Assembly (NCBI GenBank): GCA_964344565.1
Contig: CAYFNT010000012.1
Span: 1 to 64,000 of the forward strand
DNA from: JACNKJ01 sp964344565
GTDB lineage: Bacteria; Krumholzibacteriota; Krumholzibacteriia; JACNKJ01
Reading direction: 5' to 3'
Length of the DNA stretch: 64,000 bases
Both the position numbers and the translations under genes were made by a program. Below, in pieces: positions 17,801-24,643 of the stretch; within the stretch, counting starts at the first letter, position 1, and each line of letters starts with the position of its first letter. The notes beneath the pieces are model-generated. The model was not told the DNA's origin. It saw nothing but the letters and a program-made list of their open reading frames with translations, and made no database searches.

Positions 17801-18117
17801 TTCGCCGACTGGGCCTGGGCAAGGTCATCGGCACGCGAAGCTGGGGGGGAGAGATCTGGCTGACCTCCAGCAACACCCTGGTCGACCGGGGAATCGTCGC
17901 GGCGCCGGAGTTCGGCGTCTACGGACCCGAGGGCGAATGGCTCATCGAGGGAGTGGGCGTGGAGCCCGACATGGTGGTGGACAACCTGCCCCATGGCACC
18001 TTCAGGGGCGAGGACGCCCAGCTCGACGCGGCCCTGGTCCATCTGAAGCGGCTCATCGAAGAGGATCCAAGACCCGTGCCGCCGCCGCCGGCCAGGCCCG
18101 ACAAGTCCTTCCGGTAG
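14890..18117 (+). CDS. Tricorn protease homolog 1 (S41 family), exported
   Basis: 1075 residues, the size of archaeal Tricorn. A signal peptide (about 1-19, ending LTLAAAAEP) implies a periplasmic location. N-terminal propellers (about 20-650) contain repeated WD-like blades (HPSISPDGEFVAFSA, SPDGKWIASW, SPAWSADGDWIYFLSDR). A short acidic linker EADEDDEEEELVVEI sits near residue 545. The core begins with WRQIFVESWRLERDYFYD, followed by HVYVWGGDH (catalytic-His region, GELSALHVY), a PDZ-like segment around DIREGDLITALNGVDL, and the nucleophile Ser in EWTGSDGEAFAEGF, then GTRSWGGEIW and VGVEPDMVVDN. It should degrade peptides. A paralog lies at 50175-53624. Confidence 0.93.
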   Translation: MFGRMTALFLMILTLAAAAEPVEGYYRQPTLHGDQLIFVAEGDLWRVSAEGGAAHRLTTHLEAESHPSISPDGEFVAFSAAYDGPTEVYLMPLVGGIPRRLSYDGEGARVAGWNLEDEVLYATRKFSTLPSTQLVAVDPRTLDQRLLPLAQASDGSYDPESGAFFFTRLSAQGSACKRYQGGTAQNLWRFDGEGEEARPLTPDFKGTSRHPMFWKDRVYFVSDRDGAMNLWSMDRDGEDLRQHTRHEGWDILEPDLDGGRVVYQLGADLRLYDIASDRDELVPIRLLSDLDQMRERWVDEPMDYLSSAHLNEDGSRVVTTSRGRVHVHPVKQGRRVELSREQGLRMRDARFLPDSESLVLLSDASGEVEWWEYSSEGAGGARQISEDGKVLRFGGVPSPDGKWIASWNQDQEMRLIDLESGRSRLVAFSQDWGFEPPSWSPDSRFFAYGMPGKNGIGRLFVYDIDAEESFAITTDRFHSVSPAWSADGDWIYFLSDRHFRSLVYGPWGQAQPEPFLDKQTLIFALPLREGLRFPFDPDDELWVEPEADEDDEEEELVVEIERDGLLSRLRQVPLESGNYRQLSLKEGRLFYLSREAGQWRGGDLTALDFGKEDIEPATIAGGVNTYELSGEGSKLLLRKDGGLYVIDSGAGAGASLDDGRVDLSGWKYVVDPREEWRQIFVESWRLERDYFYDRNMHGVDWPAMLEKYLPLLDRVTTRDELADLQRQMAGELSALHVYVWGGDHRRDENDITLASLGAVLVRDEDAGGFRIESIYRSDPDLPEQRSPLDRPGLDIREGDLITALNGVDLSGEESPGRLLLNQAGEQVRLAVKRGRRGEVREFIVESIPAWREDDLRYEQWELQRRERVEEAGEGEIGYVHLRAMGSGDYSSWQRHFFPVFERQGLIIDVRHNGGGNIDSWILARLLRRAWMYWSPRVGDSYWNMHYAFRGHMVVLVDEWTGSDGEAFAEGFRRLGLGKVIGTRSWGGEIWLTSSNTLVDRGIVAAPEFGVYGPEGEWLIEGVGVEPDMVVDNLPHGTFRGEDAQLDAALVHLKRLIEEDPRPVPPPPARPDKSFR

Positions 18118-18234
18118 AAGGACTCGGGGCTCCAAAACCAAAACAGACCTGACATTCAACTATGTAAGATTTCCCTTCATTATTGGGATATCTCTGGTAT
18201 CCTGCGCCTCTTCCACCATCCAGAGAGGTCGATC

Positions 18235-20031
18235 ATGAAGCTGGCTAAGGCTTTATTCGCGTTCGCGGTTCTGGCGATGGCGCTTTCCGCCTCCGCCAAT
18301 CCCGAGAAGATTCCCTACGACACGGGTAGCGCAGGAGACAGGGTCGAATGTCCCGTCGATGGATACACCTACTCCTCTATGGCCCTCGGCGACACCTTCG
18401 ACGATATCGACGCCCTATGGGCCTATGGTCCGATTTCGACCGTCCCCGGCGGTGCGTTCAACGAAGTCGTGCTCGAAGTGAATATCGACCAGACCTGGAT
18501 CGGGGACCTGACCATCCAGCTCTACTATGACGAGGACGGAAATGGCACCTACGACGCCGGCCCGGTCAGCGCGCTCTGCCGACCGGCTCTGGATGATTGC
18601 CCCCTCGACGGATGCTGCGGCTGCAGCGGCGACATGTCCGGCTACTACACCTTCGGCGACGGCGGCGCGGATCCCATGGGTGAGGTCGATTGTCCGGCCA
18701 GCATCCCCAATGGTTGCTACCAGCCCGCCATCGAGTCTTCGCCGGCGACCTTCGCCGCGGCCTTCAACGGCCTGAGCTCCGGCGGTGACTTCTGGCTACT
18801 CATCAACGACGGGGCCGGTGGGGACCCGACCACCCTGCACTCCTGGGGCGTCTACTACTCCGCCGGCTCGGACGTCCTCACCGTGAAACCGGACGGTACG
18901 GGCGACGTGCCTACCATCCAGGATGCGGTCGATCAGATCAATCCGGGCGGAACCATATACCTGACCGACGGCGCCTACTCCGGGCCGGGCAACTGGGACA
19001 TCGAGTTCTACGGAAAGCCTCTCGAGCTTCGCTCCCAGAGCATGAATCCCGAGGCCTGCTACCTGGACGGGCTGTCGCCTCCGATCAGTAGTGCCAGAAA
19101 CTTCTCCGGCGATTTCCGGGGAGGGTTCCCGGGTTTCGAGGGGGATCGCGAATCGAACATGAATCGCGACTACGATGACTGGGGACTTATCTTCGCGTGG
19201 GGAGAGGGTCCTTCGACCATCGTTAGAGGCATCGGCTTCGTGAATTTCTGCACCGAGAGCTGGTATGGCTCGGCGGTGTATATCGACGATTCCTCGCCTA
19301 CCATCGAAGATTGCGTTTTCGCGGAGAACTGCTCAGCGGTCGGCGGCGCCATGGCCGTCATCAACCTAAACGGGCCCTCCTCGCCGGTGATCCGGCGCTG
19401 CCGTTTCCAGCATAACGTAAGCGAATGGGGTGGGGCGGTGGCCATCCTCGCTACCGGCGCCAATCCGCTATTCGAGGACTGCGTTTTCCATGAGAATCTC
19501 GGATTCGCTGGGGGAGCGGTCTACACGGAATACGATCCCGGACCGGATTTCCGATTCTGTCTCTTCACGGCGAACCAGGCCCTGGGCGGCGCCGGCATCG
19601 CCATCTTCGACGAGGGCGACGTGGACATCCGCTACTGCACCTTCAGCGAGAACTATGCCGAGTTCGGTTCGGCCATCTACTCCGAAGGGGGCTACCGGTC
19701 CTGGTACAACTGCATGGTCTACGCCTATGAGGGAAGTGCCATCGCCATCGACGGCCCGGCCGTGCCCGATTTCGCCTGCACGAACATCTTCGGCAATTCC
19801 GAGGGCAACTGGTCCGACAACATCGCACCCCTGCTCGGTGTGGACGGCAACTTCTCCGAAGACCCCCAGTTCTGCGGGAGCGTGGGGTCTTGGGACTACC
19901 GCCTGCAGAGCGATTCGCCCTGCGCTGCGGAAAACAACGTCTGCGCTCAGGATATCGGCGCCTTCGGCTCGGAGTGCGGCAGTTCGGCCTCCGCCATCAC
20001 CACTTGGGGGGAAGTCAAGACCCTCTATTAG
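18235..20031 (+). CDS. Exported P-domain plus right-handed beta-helix protein with TTWGEVKTLY C-terminus
   Basis: 598 residues with signal peptide MKLAKALFAFAVLAMALSASA. Residues about 30-215 resemble a proprotein-convertase P domain (NIDQTWIGDLTIQLYYD, later GGDFWLLINDGAGGD), with a Cys-rich insert containing DGCCGCSGD. Residues about 220-560 form a right-handed parallel beta-helix: PDGTGDVPTIQDAV is followed by repeats such as SPTIEDCVFAENCSAVGGAM. Instead of a FlgD-type tail the protein ends SAITTWGEVKTLY, a terminus shared with five other proteins in this window. The downstream neighbour (20168) is a tandem paralog. Possible roles are polysaccharide binding or degradation or adhesion; no catalytic motif is evident. 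Confidence 0.85.
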   Translation: MKLAKALFAFAVLAMALSASANPEKIPYDTGSAGDRVECPVDGYTYSSMALGDTFDDIDALWAYGPISTVPGGAFNEVVLEVNIDQTWIGDLTIQLYYDEDGNGTYDAGPVSALCRPALDDCPLDGCCGCSGDMSGYYTFGDGGADPMGEVDCPASIPNGCYQPAIESSPATFAAAFNGLSSGGDFWLLINDGAGGDPTTLHSWGVYYSAGSDVLTVKPDGTGDVPTIQDAVDQINPGGTIYLTDGAYSGPGNWDIEFYGKPLELRSQSMNPEACYLDGLSPPISSARNFSGDFRGGFPGFEGDRESNMNRDYDDWGLIFAWGEGPSTIVRGIGFVNFCTESWYGSAVYIDDSSPTIEDCVFAENCSAVGGAMAVINLNGPSSPVIRRCRFQHNVSEWGGAVAILATGANPLFEDCVFHENLGFAGGAVYTEYDPGPDFRFCLFTANQALGGAGIAIFDEGDVDIRYCTFSENYAEFGSAIYSEGGYRSWYNCMVYAYEGSAIAIDGPAVPDFACTNIFGNSEGNWSDNIAPLLGVDGNFSEDPQFCGSVGSWDYRLQSDSPCAAENNVCAQDIGAFGSECGSSASAITTWGEVKTLY

Positions 20032-20105
20032 AGCTCTCGCTCGGTCCGGCTGGGTCAGATTGGTGGAGGATTCCATTGCGCCCCTTCGTGTTCGAGGGGT
20101 GGCAC

Positions 20106-20135
20106 TTGATTCCGATATCCGAAACCGCATATGAT
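20106..20135 (+). promoter_or_regulatory. Sigma70-like promoter of the second P-domain/beta-helix gene
   Basis: TTGATT (20106-20111), an 18-base spacer and TATGAT (20130-20135), ending 32 bases before the ATG at 20168. This suggests the tandem paralog has its own promoter. It is predicted from consensus only. Confidence 0.45.
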
Positions 20136-20167
20136 CTGTCCCCATCCTCAAACGAAGAGGTTCGATC

Positions 20168-21952
20168 ATGCGACTCGCAAAGATGATGTTCATTCTCACC
20201 ATGCTTGTGGCGGTCCTTCCGGCATTTGCGAATCCCGAGAAGGTTCCAGGTGAGGAATCCGGCTATGCCCTCGATCGTGTTGAGTGCGACCTGTCCGGAA
20301 TGGATTACTACGACATGTTCGTGGGAGACACCTTCGACAATACGGGCGGTCCGATCACCTACGGACCCCTTCCTGCACCGGGATCTGGATTCCTGAGCAA
20401 GGTCGTCCTGAGCATCGACATCGATCAGACCTGGATCGGCGATCTCGTCATCGATCTCTACTATGACCACGATGGAAACGGCACCTACGATGCCGGCCCC
20501 GTCAGCGCGCTCTGCCGCCCGAATCTGGATGGATGCGCCTACGACGGCTGCTGCGGCTGCAGCATGGACGTCCTGGGCGTCTACACCTTCGGCGATGACG
20601 GCGCCGCTCCCATGGGAGATCCCGACTGTCCCGGAGCTGTGGTTCCCAACGGCTGCTTCCAGGAGGCTCCTGAGTCGCCCTTCAGCTTCGCCGGCGCCTT
20701 CAACGGTTTGCCTGCAGGGGGCAATTTCTATCTCGAGATCGCCGACGGTGCTGGGGCCGACGAGACTACGCTGTTCGGTTGGGGTGTGTATGTGAACGGG
20801 AATCCCACGGAACTCACGGTCAAACCCGACGGCACGGGAGACGTGCCCACCATTCAGGACGCGATCCACGCGATCGCCGAAGGCGGAATCATCTATCTCA
20901 CCGACGGCGTGTTCCAGGGGCCCGGCAACTGGGACCTCTTCCCGAACGGAAAAAACTTCGAACTGAGGTCAGCCAGCCTCGATCCTGAAACCTGCATCAT
21001 CGACGGAAATGCCGGACCGGGCCCCGCATCCTTTCCTGCGGGTTCCTCGTCCAGCCTGGCGGACCGAGGTCCCGTGGATCGGGACTATGGTAACTATGGA
21101 ATCTATTATGTCGGCGGGGAAACGACGAGCTCCATTTTGAACGGCATCACCTTCCGGCACTTCTCCACCGCCGGATACGGATCGGCGGTCTATATCTTCG
21201 GAAGCTCACCGACCATCGAGAACTGCCGCTTCGAGTGGAATAGCTCTTCGGCGGGTGGCGCCATCATGATCGAGGAAGGCGATGCCCCCAACATCATCGG
21301 CTGTGTCTTCGATAACAACATGACCTCCGCCTTCGGATTCGGCGGAGCCGTGTGCGTCTGGAAGCCGCCGGCCAACGTAACCATCGACGGCTGCACCTTC
21401 CACAACAACAACGGCTACTACGGCGGAGCGATCTATCTCGAGGACGCACCCATGGTCGTGGTCGAGAACTCCATCCTTTACGATAACACCGGGGAGTGGG
21501 GTGGAGCGGCGATGTCCCAGTTCATCGGAGCGAGTGGAACGCCCGAATTCCGATTCTGCACCTTCAGCGAGAACATCGCGGCTCTCGGTGGACACTTTCA
21601 CATTCAGGACGATGTTCGCTCCTGGTTCAATATCCTGGCCTTCGCCAATGGCGGCGGTTCTGTCTATTGGGACGGATTCGGTATCTTCGACATCGCCTGC
21701 ACCGATATCTTCGGCAATGTCGAGGGCGACTGGATCGGTCCACTAGCGGGGATGGAAGCCAGCGACGGCAACATGCACTCGAACCCCGAGTTCTGCGGCT
21801 CCCTGGGAACCTGGGACTACCGACTGCAGGAGGATTCGCCCTGCGCCCTGGGCAACAACGGCTGCGGCCAGAACATCGGCGCCTTCGGTGCGGAGTGCGG
21901 ACCTTCCGCGACCGCGGAAACCACCTGGAGCGAGGTCAAGCTTCTCTACTGA
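20168..21952 (+). CDS. Tandem paralog: exported P-domain plus beta-helix protein with TTWSEVKLLY C-terminus
   Basis: 594 residues with signal MRLAKMMFILTMLVAVLPAFA. It has the same layout as the preceding gene: a P-domain-like module (SIDIDQTWIGDLVIDLYYD, Cys-rich CAYDGCCGCSMD), the linker LTVKPDGTGDVPTIQDAI, beta-helix rungs (SPTIENCRFEWNSSSAGGAI), and the end AETTWSEVKLLY. The two proteins are alike along their whole length, so the pair arose by tandem duplication. It is followed directly by a strong terminator at 21973. Surface display or release is likely; function is unknown. Confidence 0.85.
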   Translation: MRLAKMMFILTMLVAVLPAFANPEKVPGEESGYALDRVECDLSGMDYYDMFVGDTFDNTGGPITYGPLPAPGSGFLSKVVLSIDIDQTWIGDLVIDLYYDHDGNGTYDAGPVSALCRPNLDGCAYDGCCGCSMDVLGVYTFGDDGAAPMGDPDCPGAVVPNGCFQEAPESPFSFAGAFNGLPAGGNFYLEIADGAGADETTLFGWGVYVNGNPTELTVKPDGTGDVPTIQDAIHAIAEGGIIYLTDGVFQGPGNWDLFPNGKNFELRSASLDPETCIIDGNAGPGPASFPAGSSSSLADRGPVDRDYGNYGIYYVGGETTSSILNGITFRHFSTAGYGSAVYIFGSSPTIENCRFEWNSSSAGGAIMIEEGDAPNIIGCVFDNNMTSAFGFGGAVCVWKPPANVTIDGCTFHNNNGYYGGAIYLEDAPMVVVENSILYDNTGEWGGAAMSQFIGASGTPEFRFCTFSENIAALGGHFHIQDDVRSWFNILAFANGGGSVYWDGFGIFDIACTDIFGNVEGDWIGPLAGMEASDGNMHSNPEFCGSLGTWDYRLQEDSPCALGNNGCGQNIGAFGAECGPSATAETTWSEVKLLY

Positions 21953-21972
21953 CCCATCGAATTGTGGTCGAG

Positions 21973-21998
21973 CCCGGCGCCTTGGAGCGCCGGGTTTT
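21973..21998 (+). terminator. Intrinsic terminator after the beta-helix pair
   Basis: Perfect 8-bp GC stem CCCGGCGC / GCGCCGGG, loop CTTGGA, then TTTT. It ends exactly at the stop of the converging PH-domain gene. Confidence 0.85.
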
Positions 21999-22591
21999 CA
22001 TTTCTCCAATGCGTTTCGAATGCCCTTCAGTTCTTCGAGGATCTCTCCCAGACCAGCCTCGCCGGCGACCTGAACCCCGCCCTCGCTGCTCGCCGCATCG
22101 GGGCTCATGGCTCCTCGATACTTGCGCAGCCGTGCCGCCACGAGATCGTAGATCTCGTGCACGTTCTCCAATCCCACCAGACTTTCCTCGGCGCCCGTGG
22201 ATCCGCTCATGCCGGCGGTCTGGATGTTCAGGCTGCCGATGTTGAAGAGGTAGCGGTCGAAGAGCCCCCGGTTGATCTTGATGTTCGTCACCGTGCGGAA
22301 GGGCACGTGCTTCACCGATTTGGTGATGATGCCCACATGCACGATGACCTCGTCGTCGTGGATCTCGTATCGCAGGCTGCGGCAGTAGGGGCCCAGCAGC
22401 ACGATGGCGCCCACCCAGAACAGGGCCGCCGCCGCGCCGAAGATGCTCGTGAAGACCGCCCCGCCTCGCGGCTCGTCCAGTGAGATGAGCCCTCCCAGGG
22501 AGAAGGCGAAGATGAGGATGAGCACCGCGATGATGCTGTAGATGAGGATGAGCTTGCTCAGATAGCGCCTGCTGGGTTTGAGTTCCTTCAT
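21998..22591 (-). CDS. Membrane protein with bacterial PH domain (bPH2-like)
   Basis: 197 residues. Two transmembrane segments near the N-terminus (about 13-35 and 47-67) are followed by a bacterial PH domain: RSLRYEIHDDEVIVHVGIITKSVKHVPFRTVTNIKINRG in overview, with the hallmark strand order and a conserved VPFRTVTNI. A charged C-terminal helix (LGEILEELKGIRNALEK) may mediate assembly. Such YdbS-like proteins are membrane-associated and of unclear function. A frameshifted mini-gene lies just upstream on the same strand (22616-22769). Confidence 0.8.
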   Translation of the reverse strand: MKELKPSRRYLSKLILIYSIIAVLILIFAFSLGGLISLDEPRGGAVFTSIFGAAAALFWVGAIVLLGPYCRSLRYEIHDDEVIVHVGIITKSVKHVPFRTVTNIKINRGLFDRYLFNIGSLNIQTAGMSGSTGAEESLVGLENVHEIYDLVAARLRKYRGAMSPDAASSEGGVQVAGEAGLGEILEELKGIRNALEK

Positions 22592-22615
22592 GGTTCTCTC
22601 CTTGTCCGAAGCGAT

Positions 22616-22769
22616 CTACCGGGGAACGCGGGGGCCGAGAATGATGTCCATCAGGGCATAGAGATACTGCTGATCGAACGTGATGGGCTCATGGTGCGAG
22701 GGCCGGCGAGGCGAGCAGCAGCGACAGGGCGGCGAGCGAGACGAGGATGCCAGGGCTCGATATGCGCAT
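22616..22769 (-). pseudogene. Frameshifted small exported peptide upstream of the PH-domain gene
   Basis: An ATG at 22767-22769 with a very strong GGGAGGGAG ribosome site opens a clean signal peptide, MRISSPGILVSLAALSLLLA followed by SPALAP, and then hits TGA (22689-22691). One base out of phase the reading continues as HHEPITFDQQYLYALMDIIL plus GPRVPR and stops at 22616, 24 bases before the PH-domain start codon. A one-base indel would restore a peptide of about 50 residues. This may be a true frameshift, a sequencing error or programmed frameshifting. Confidence 0.5.
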
Positions 22770-22858
22770 CACTCCCTCCCGAATGGATCTGGGCTCAGAA
22801 TGACCACTTGCGTCGTCGGAATCAAGTCGAAGCGAGTCCTTGACCGGAGCGAGCGCGA

Positions 22859-23761
22859 CTACTTGAGAAGCGTCATCCTTCTCGTGAGCACCTCGTCCGC
22901 CGTGAGGAGACGATACAGATAGAGTCCACTGGGAAGACTGCTTTCCCTCTCGTCCCGGCCATCCCAGACGAACTCGTGGGTACCGGCATTCATGCGAACC
23001 GAGTCGAGCAGGGTCTTCACTTTGCGGCCACGGGAGTCGAAGATGGATAGCGTGGCTCGAGAAGAGCGTCGTAGTTCGAATCGGATTCGTGTGGAAGGGT
23101 TGAATGGGTTGGGACTGTTCGGATGGAGAATCGAGGCCAGGTGTCCCGCCGACTCTTCAGGAACGGAAGTTGAGGAGGGCATGCCGAAGTAGAAGTCATC
23201 GGAAAAGACGTAGTACCACTCGTCACCGGGAAGAGCCTCGGTCTCCGTGATCTCGACGCTGAGGAAACCGTCGGTGTCGATGACTCCATAGAACTGGTGC
23301 GCGTAGTCCAGGGGCCGGTCCTCGAAATCCACCACGGTGCTTCCGTCGAGGATCAGGTTCACTCGGGCCCCGTAGGTATTGGTCTCCAGCCATCCGCCGG
23401 CTCCGTACATGAGCTCATCGCCGGTCATGATCCAACCGTCGCTGATGCCGGCGTTCCAGTCTCCGTGGGGCAGTTCGAAGAAGCCGTAAACTCCTGTGCG
23501 AACGGGGCCCGGGCCCGTGGTGACGCCCGAATTCACGTTATTGGCCGTCCAGGTGATGCCCTGATTGTAGACCGTGTAGGCCGTGTAGGGGCTGCGCACA
23601 TGGCCCCAGGCAGCGTCCTCTTCGAAGCCCTCATGAATGGGTGTGATTCCCAGGGCAGCAAGATCCGCCTCGAACAGGGCCTGGTTGCTGTACTGGGTGA
23701 TCAGGGCCTGAGCTGGGCCAAGGATAATCAGGGTCAACAGCACGGCGGCAAGCTTCCTCAT
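22859..23761 (-). CDS. Secreted protein of unknown function with FlgD-type tail
   Basis: 300 residues from ATG 23759-23761 (GGAGGG upstream); in-frame codons further upstream to 23890 are not credible. Signal peptide MRKLAAVLLTLIILGPAQA. The mature N-terminal domain (about 20-205) starts with a Phe/Glu-rich strand region (LAALGITPIHEGFEEDAAWG) and contains DGFLSVEITETEALPGDEWYYVFSDDFYFG, reminiscent of PEP-CTERM-like beta-sandwich proteins, but with no named family. The C-terminal tail has HPNSPNPFNPSTRIRFEL, FDSRGRKVKTLLDS, LPSGLYLYRL and RRMTLLK. Exported, probably surface-associated. Confidence 0.78.
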   Translation of the reverse strand: MRKLAAVLLTLIILGPAQALITQYSNQALFEADLAALGITPIHEGFEEDAAWGHVRSPYTAYTVYNQGITWTANNVNSGVTTGPGPVRTGVYGFFELPHGDWNAGISDGWIMTGDELMYGAGGWLETNTYGARVNLILDGSTVVDFEDRPLDYAHQFYGVIDTDGFLSVEITETEALPGDEWYYVFSDDFYFGMPSSTSVPEESAGHLASILHPNSPNPFNPSTRIRFELRRSSRATLSIFDSRGRKVKTLLDSVRMNAGTHEFVWDGRDERESSLPSGLYLYRLLTADEVLTRRMTLLK

Positions 23762-23901
23762 CTCATTCCCTCCACGATTCGATAAGTTTGGATACCTACA
23801 GGTAGAAATTATGACATTCCGGGTTCGAGCGATCAACTCGGATTGAGATAAGGGAAAAAAGGATCCCTGAGTCCTGCATCCCGCCAACACCCATGGGTAA
23901 C

Positions 23902-23929
23902 AAAAACCCCGCCCTCGATGAGGGCGGGG
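23902..23929 (-). terminator. Intrinsic terminator of the gene at 23950-24516
   Basis: A 9-bp perfect stem CCCCGCCCT / AGGGCGGGG around a 5-base loop, followed on the minus strand by TTTTT (23902-23906). It lies 21 bases beyond the stop codon. Confidence 0.85.
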
Positions 23930-23949
23930 CCGTGGAGCGGTTGCTTGCG

Positions 23950-24516
23950 CTAGTACAGACTCTTCACGGTGCTCCAGTCACTGCTGTCGGCGGGGGTGCT
24001 GTCGTCGCATTCGGCGAAGACGTTGTCGAAGCCGGCTTCCCAGCCGTTGTTCAGGGGATCCACCTCGAGGCAGAGCGAGATGCGGTGGTAGCCGCAGGGC
24101 ACGAGCAGGGTGATGGTGGTCCAGTCGATCCAGTCCATGCCCGCCGGCGACACGTACTCGACATTGCCATCGATCATCACGACCACGCGGCCTGTTCCCG
24201 GAGTGGCGTCAATGATGTGCAGGAAGTAGTCGAAGGTGATCAGACAGTTGCTCATGCCGGTGGGATCGTCCACGCCGCACTGGAAGTCCTGCTCGAAACA
24301 GGCGATGCCCGCGCTGTCGCCCCAGGGGCTCTGGATGTGTCCGTAGGCTCCCGGGTTGCCGCCGGCCGCCTGGGCGCCGATGGTCCAGGTGGGGGGCGCC
24401 GACAGGGTCCAGTCGGTGTTGCCCAGGTCGAATTCGCCGTTGCTGATCTGGGCCGAAGCGCCGACGGCGGCGAAGAGGGCCAGGCTGAGAGCGAGAGTTC
24501 TGATTGCAGTTTTCAT
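23950..24516 (-). CDS. Small exported beta-sandwich-like protein ending in DWSTVKSLY
   Basis: 188 residues with signal peptide MKTAIRTLALSLALFAAVGASAQ. The body resembles a carbohydrate-binding or jelly-roll domain (ISNGEFDLGNTDWTLSAPPT, later RVVVMIDGNVEYVSPAGMDW and GYHRISLCLEVDPLNNGWEA). It has four Cys, possibly forming disulfides. It is not a beta-helix protein, yet it ends SSDWSTVKSLY, the same short C-terminus carried by the five beta-helix proteins in this window. That makes the terminus look modular and not part of one fold. ATG is preceded by AAAGGA; a strong terminator follows. Confidence 0.78.
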   Translation of the reverse strand: MKTAIRTLALSLALFAAVGASAQISNGEFDLGNTDWTLSAPPTWTIGAQAAGGNPGAYGHIQSPWGDSAGIACFEQDFQCGVDDPTGMSNCLITFDYFLHIIDATPGTGRVVVMIDGNVEYVSPAGMDWIDWTTITLLVPCGYHRISLCLEVDPLNNGWEAGFDNVFAECDDSTPADSSDWSTVKSLY

Positions 24517-24643
24517 GATGCGTCCTTTCGATGACGGTTATCTGTCGACTTCTGGGCACAAGTCTAGGAATTCATCGAGATGACGGCAACAATGCGACAA
24601 TTGACTTGGTGAGCCGGCTTACCATTCCGGCGATTGCGAAGAA

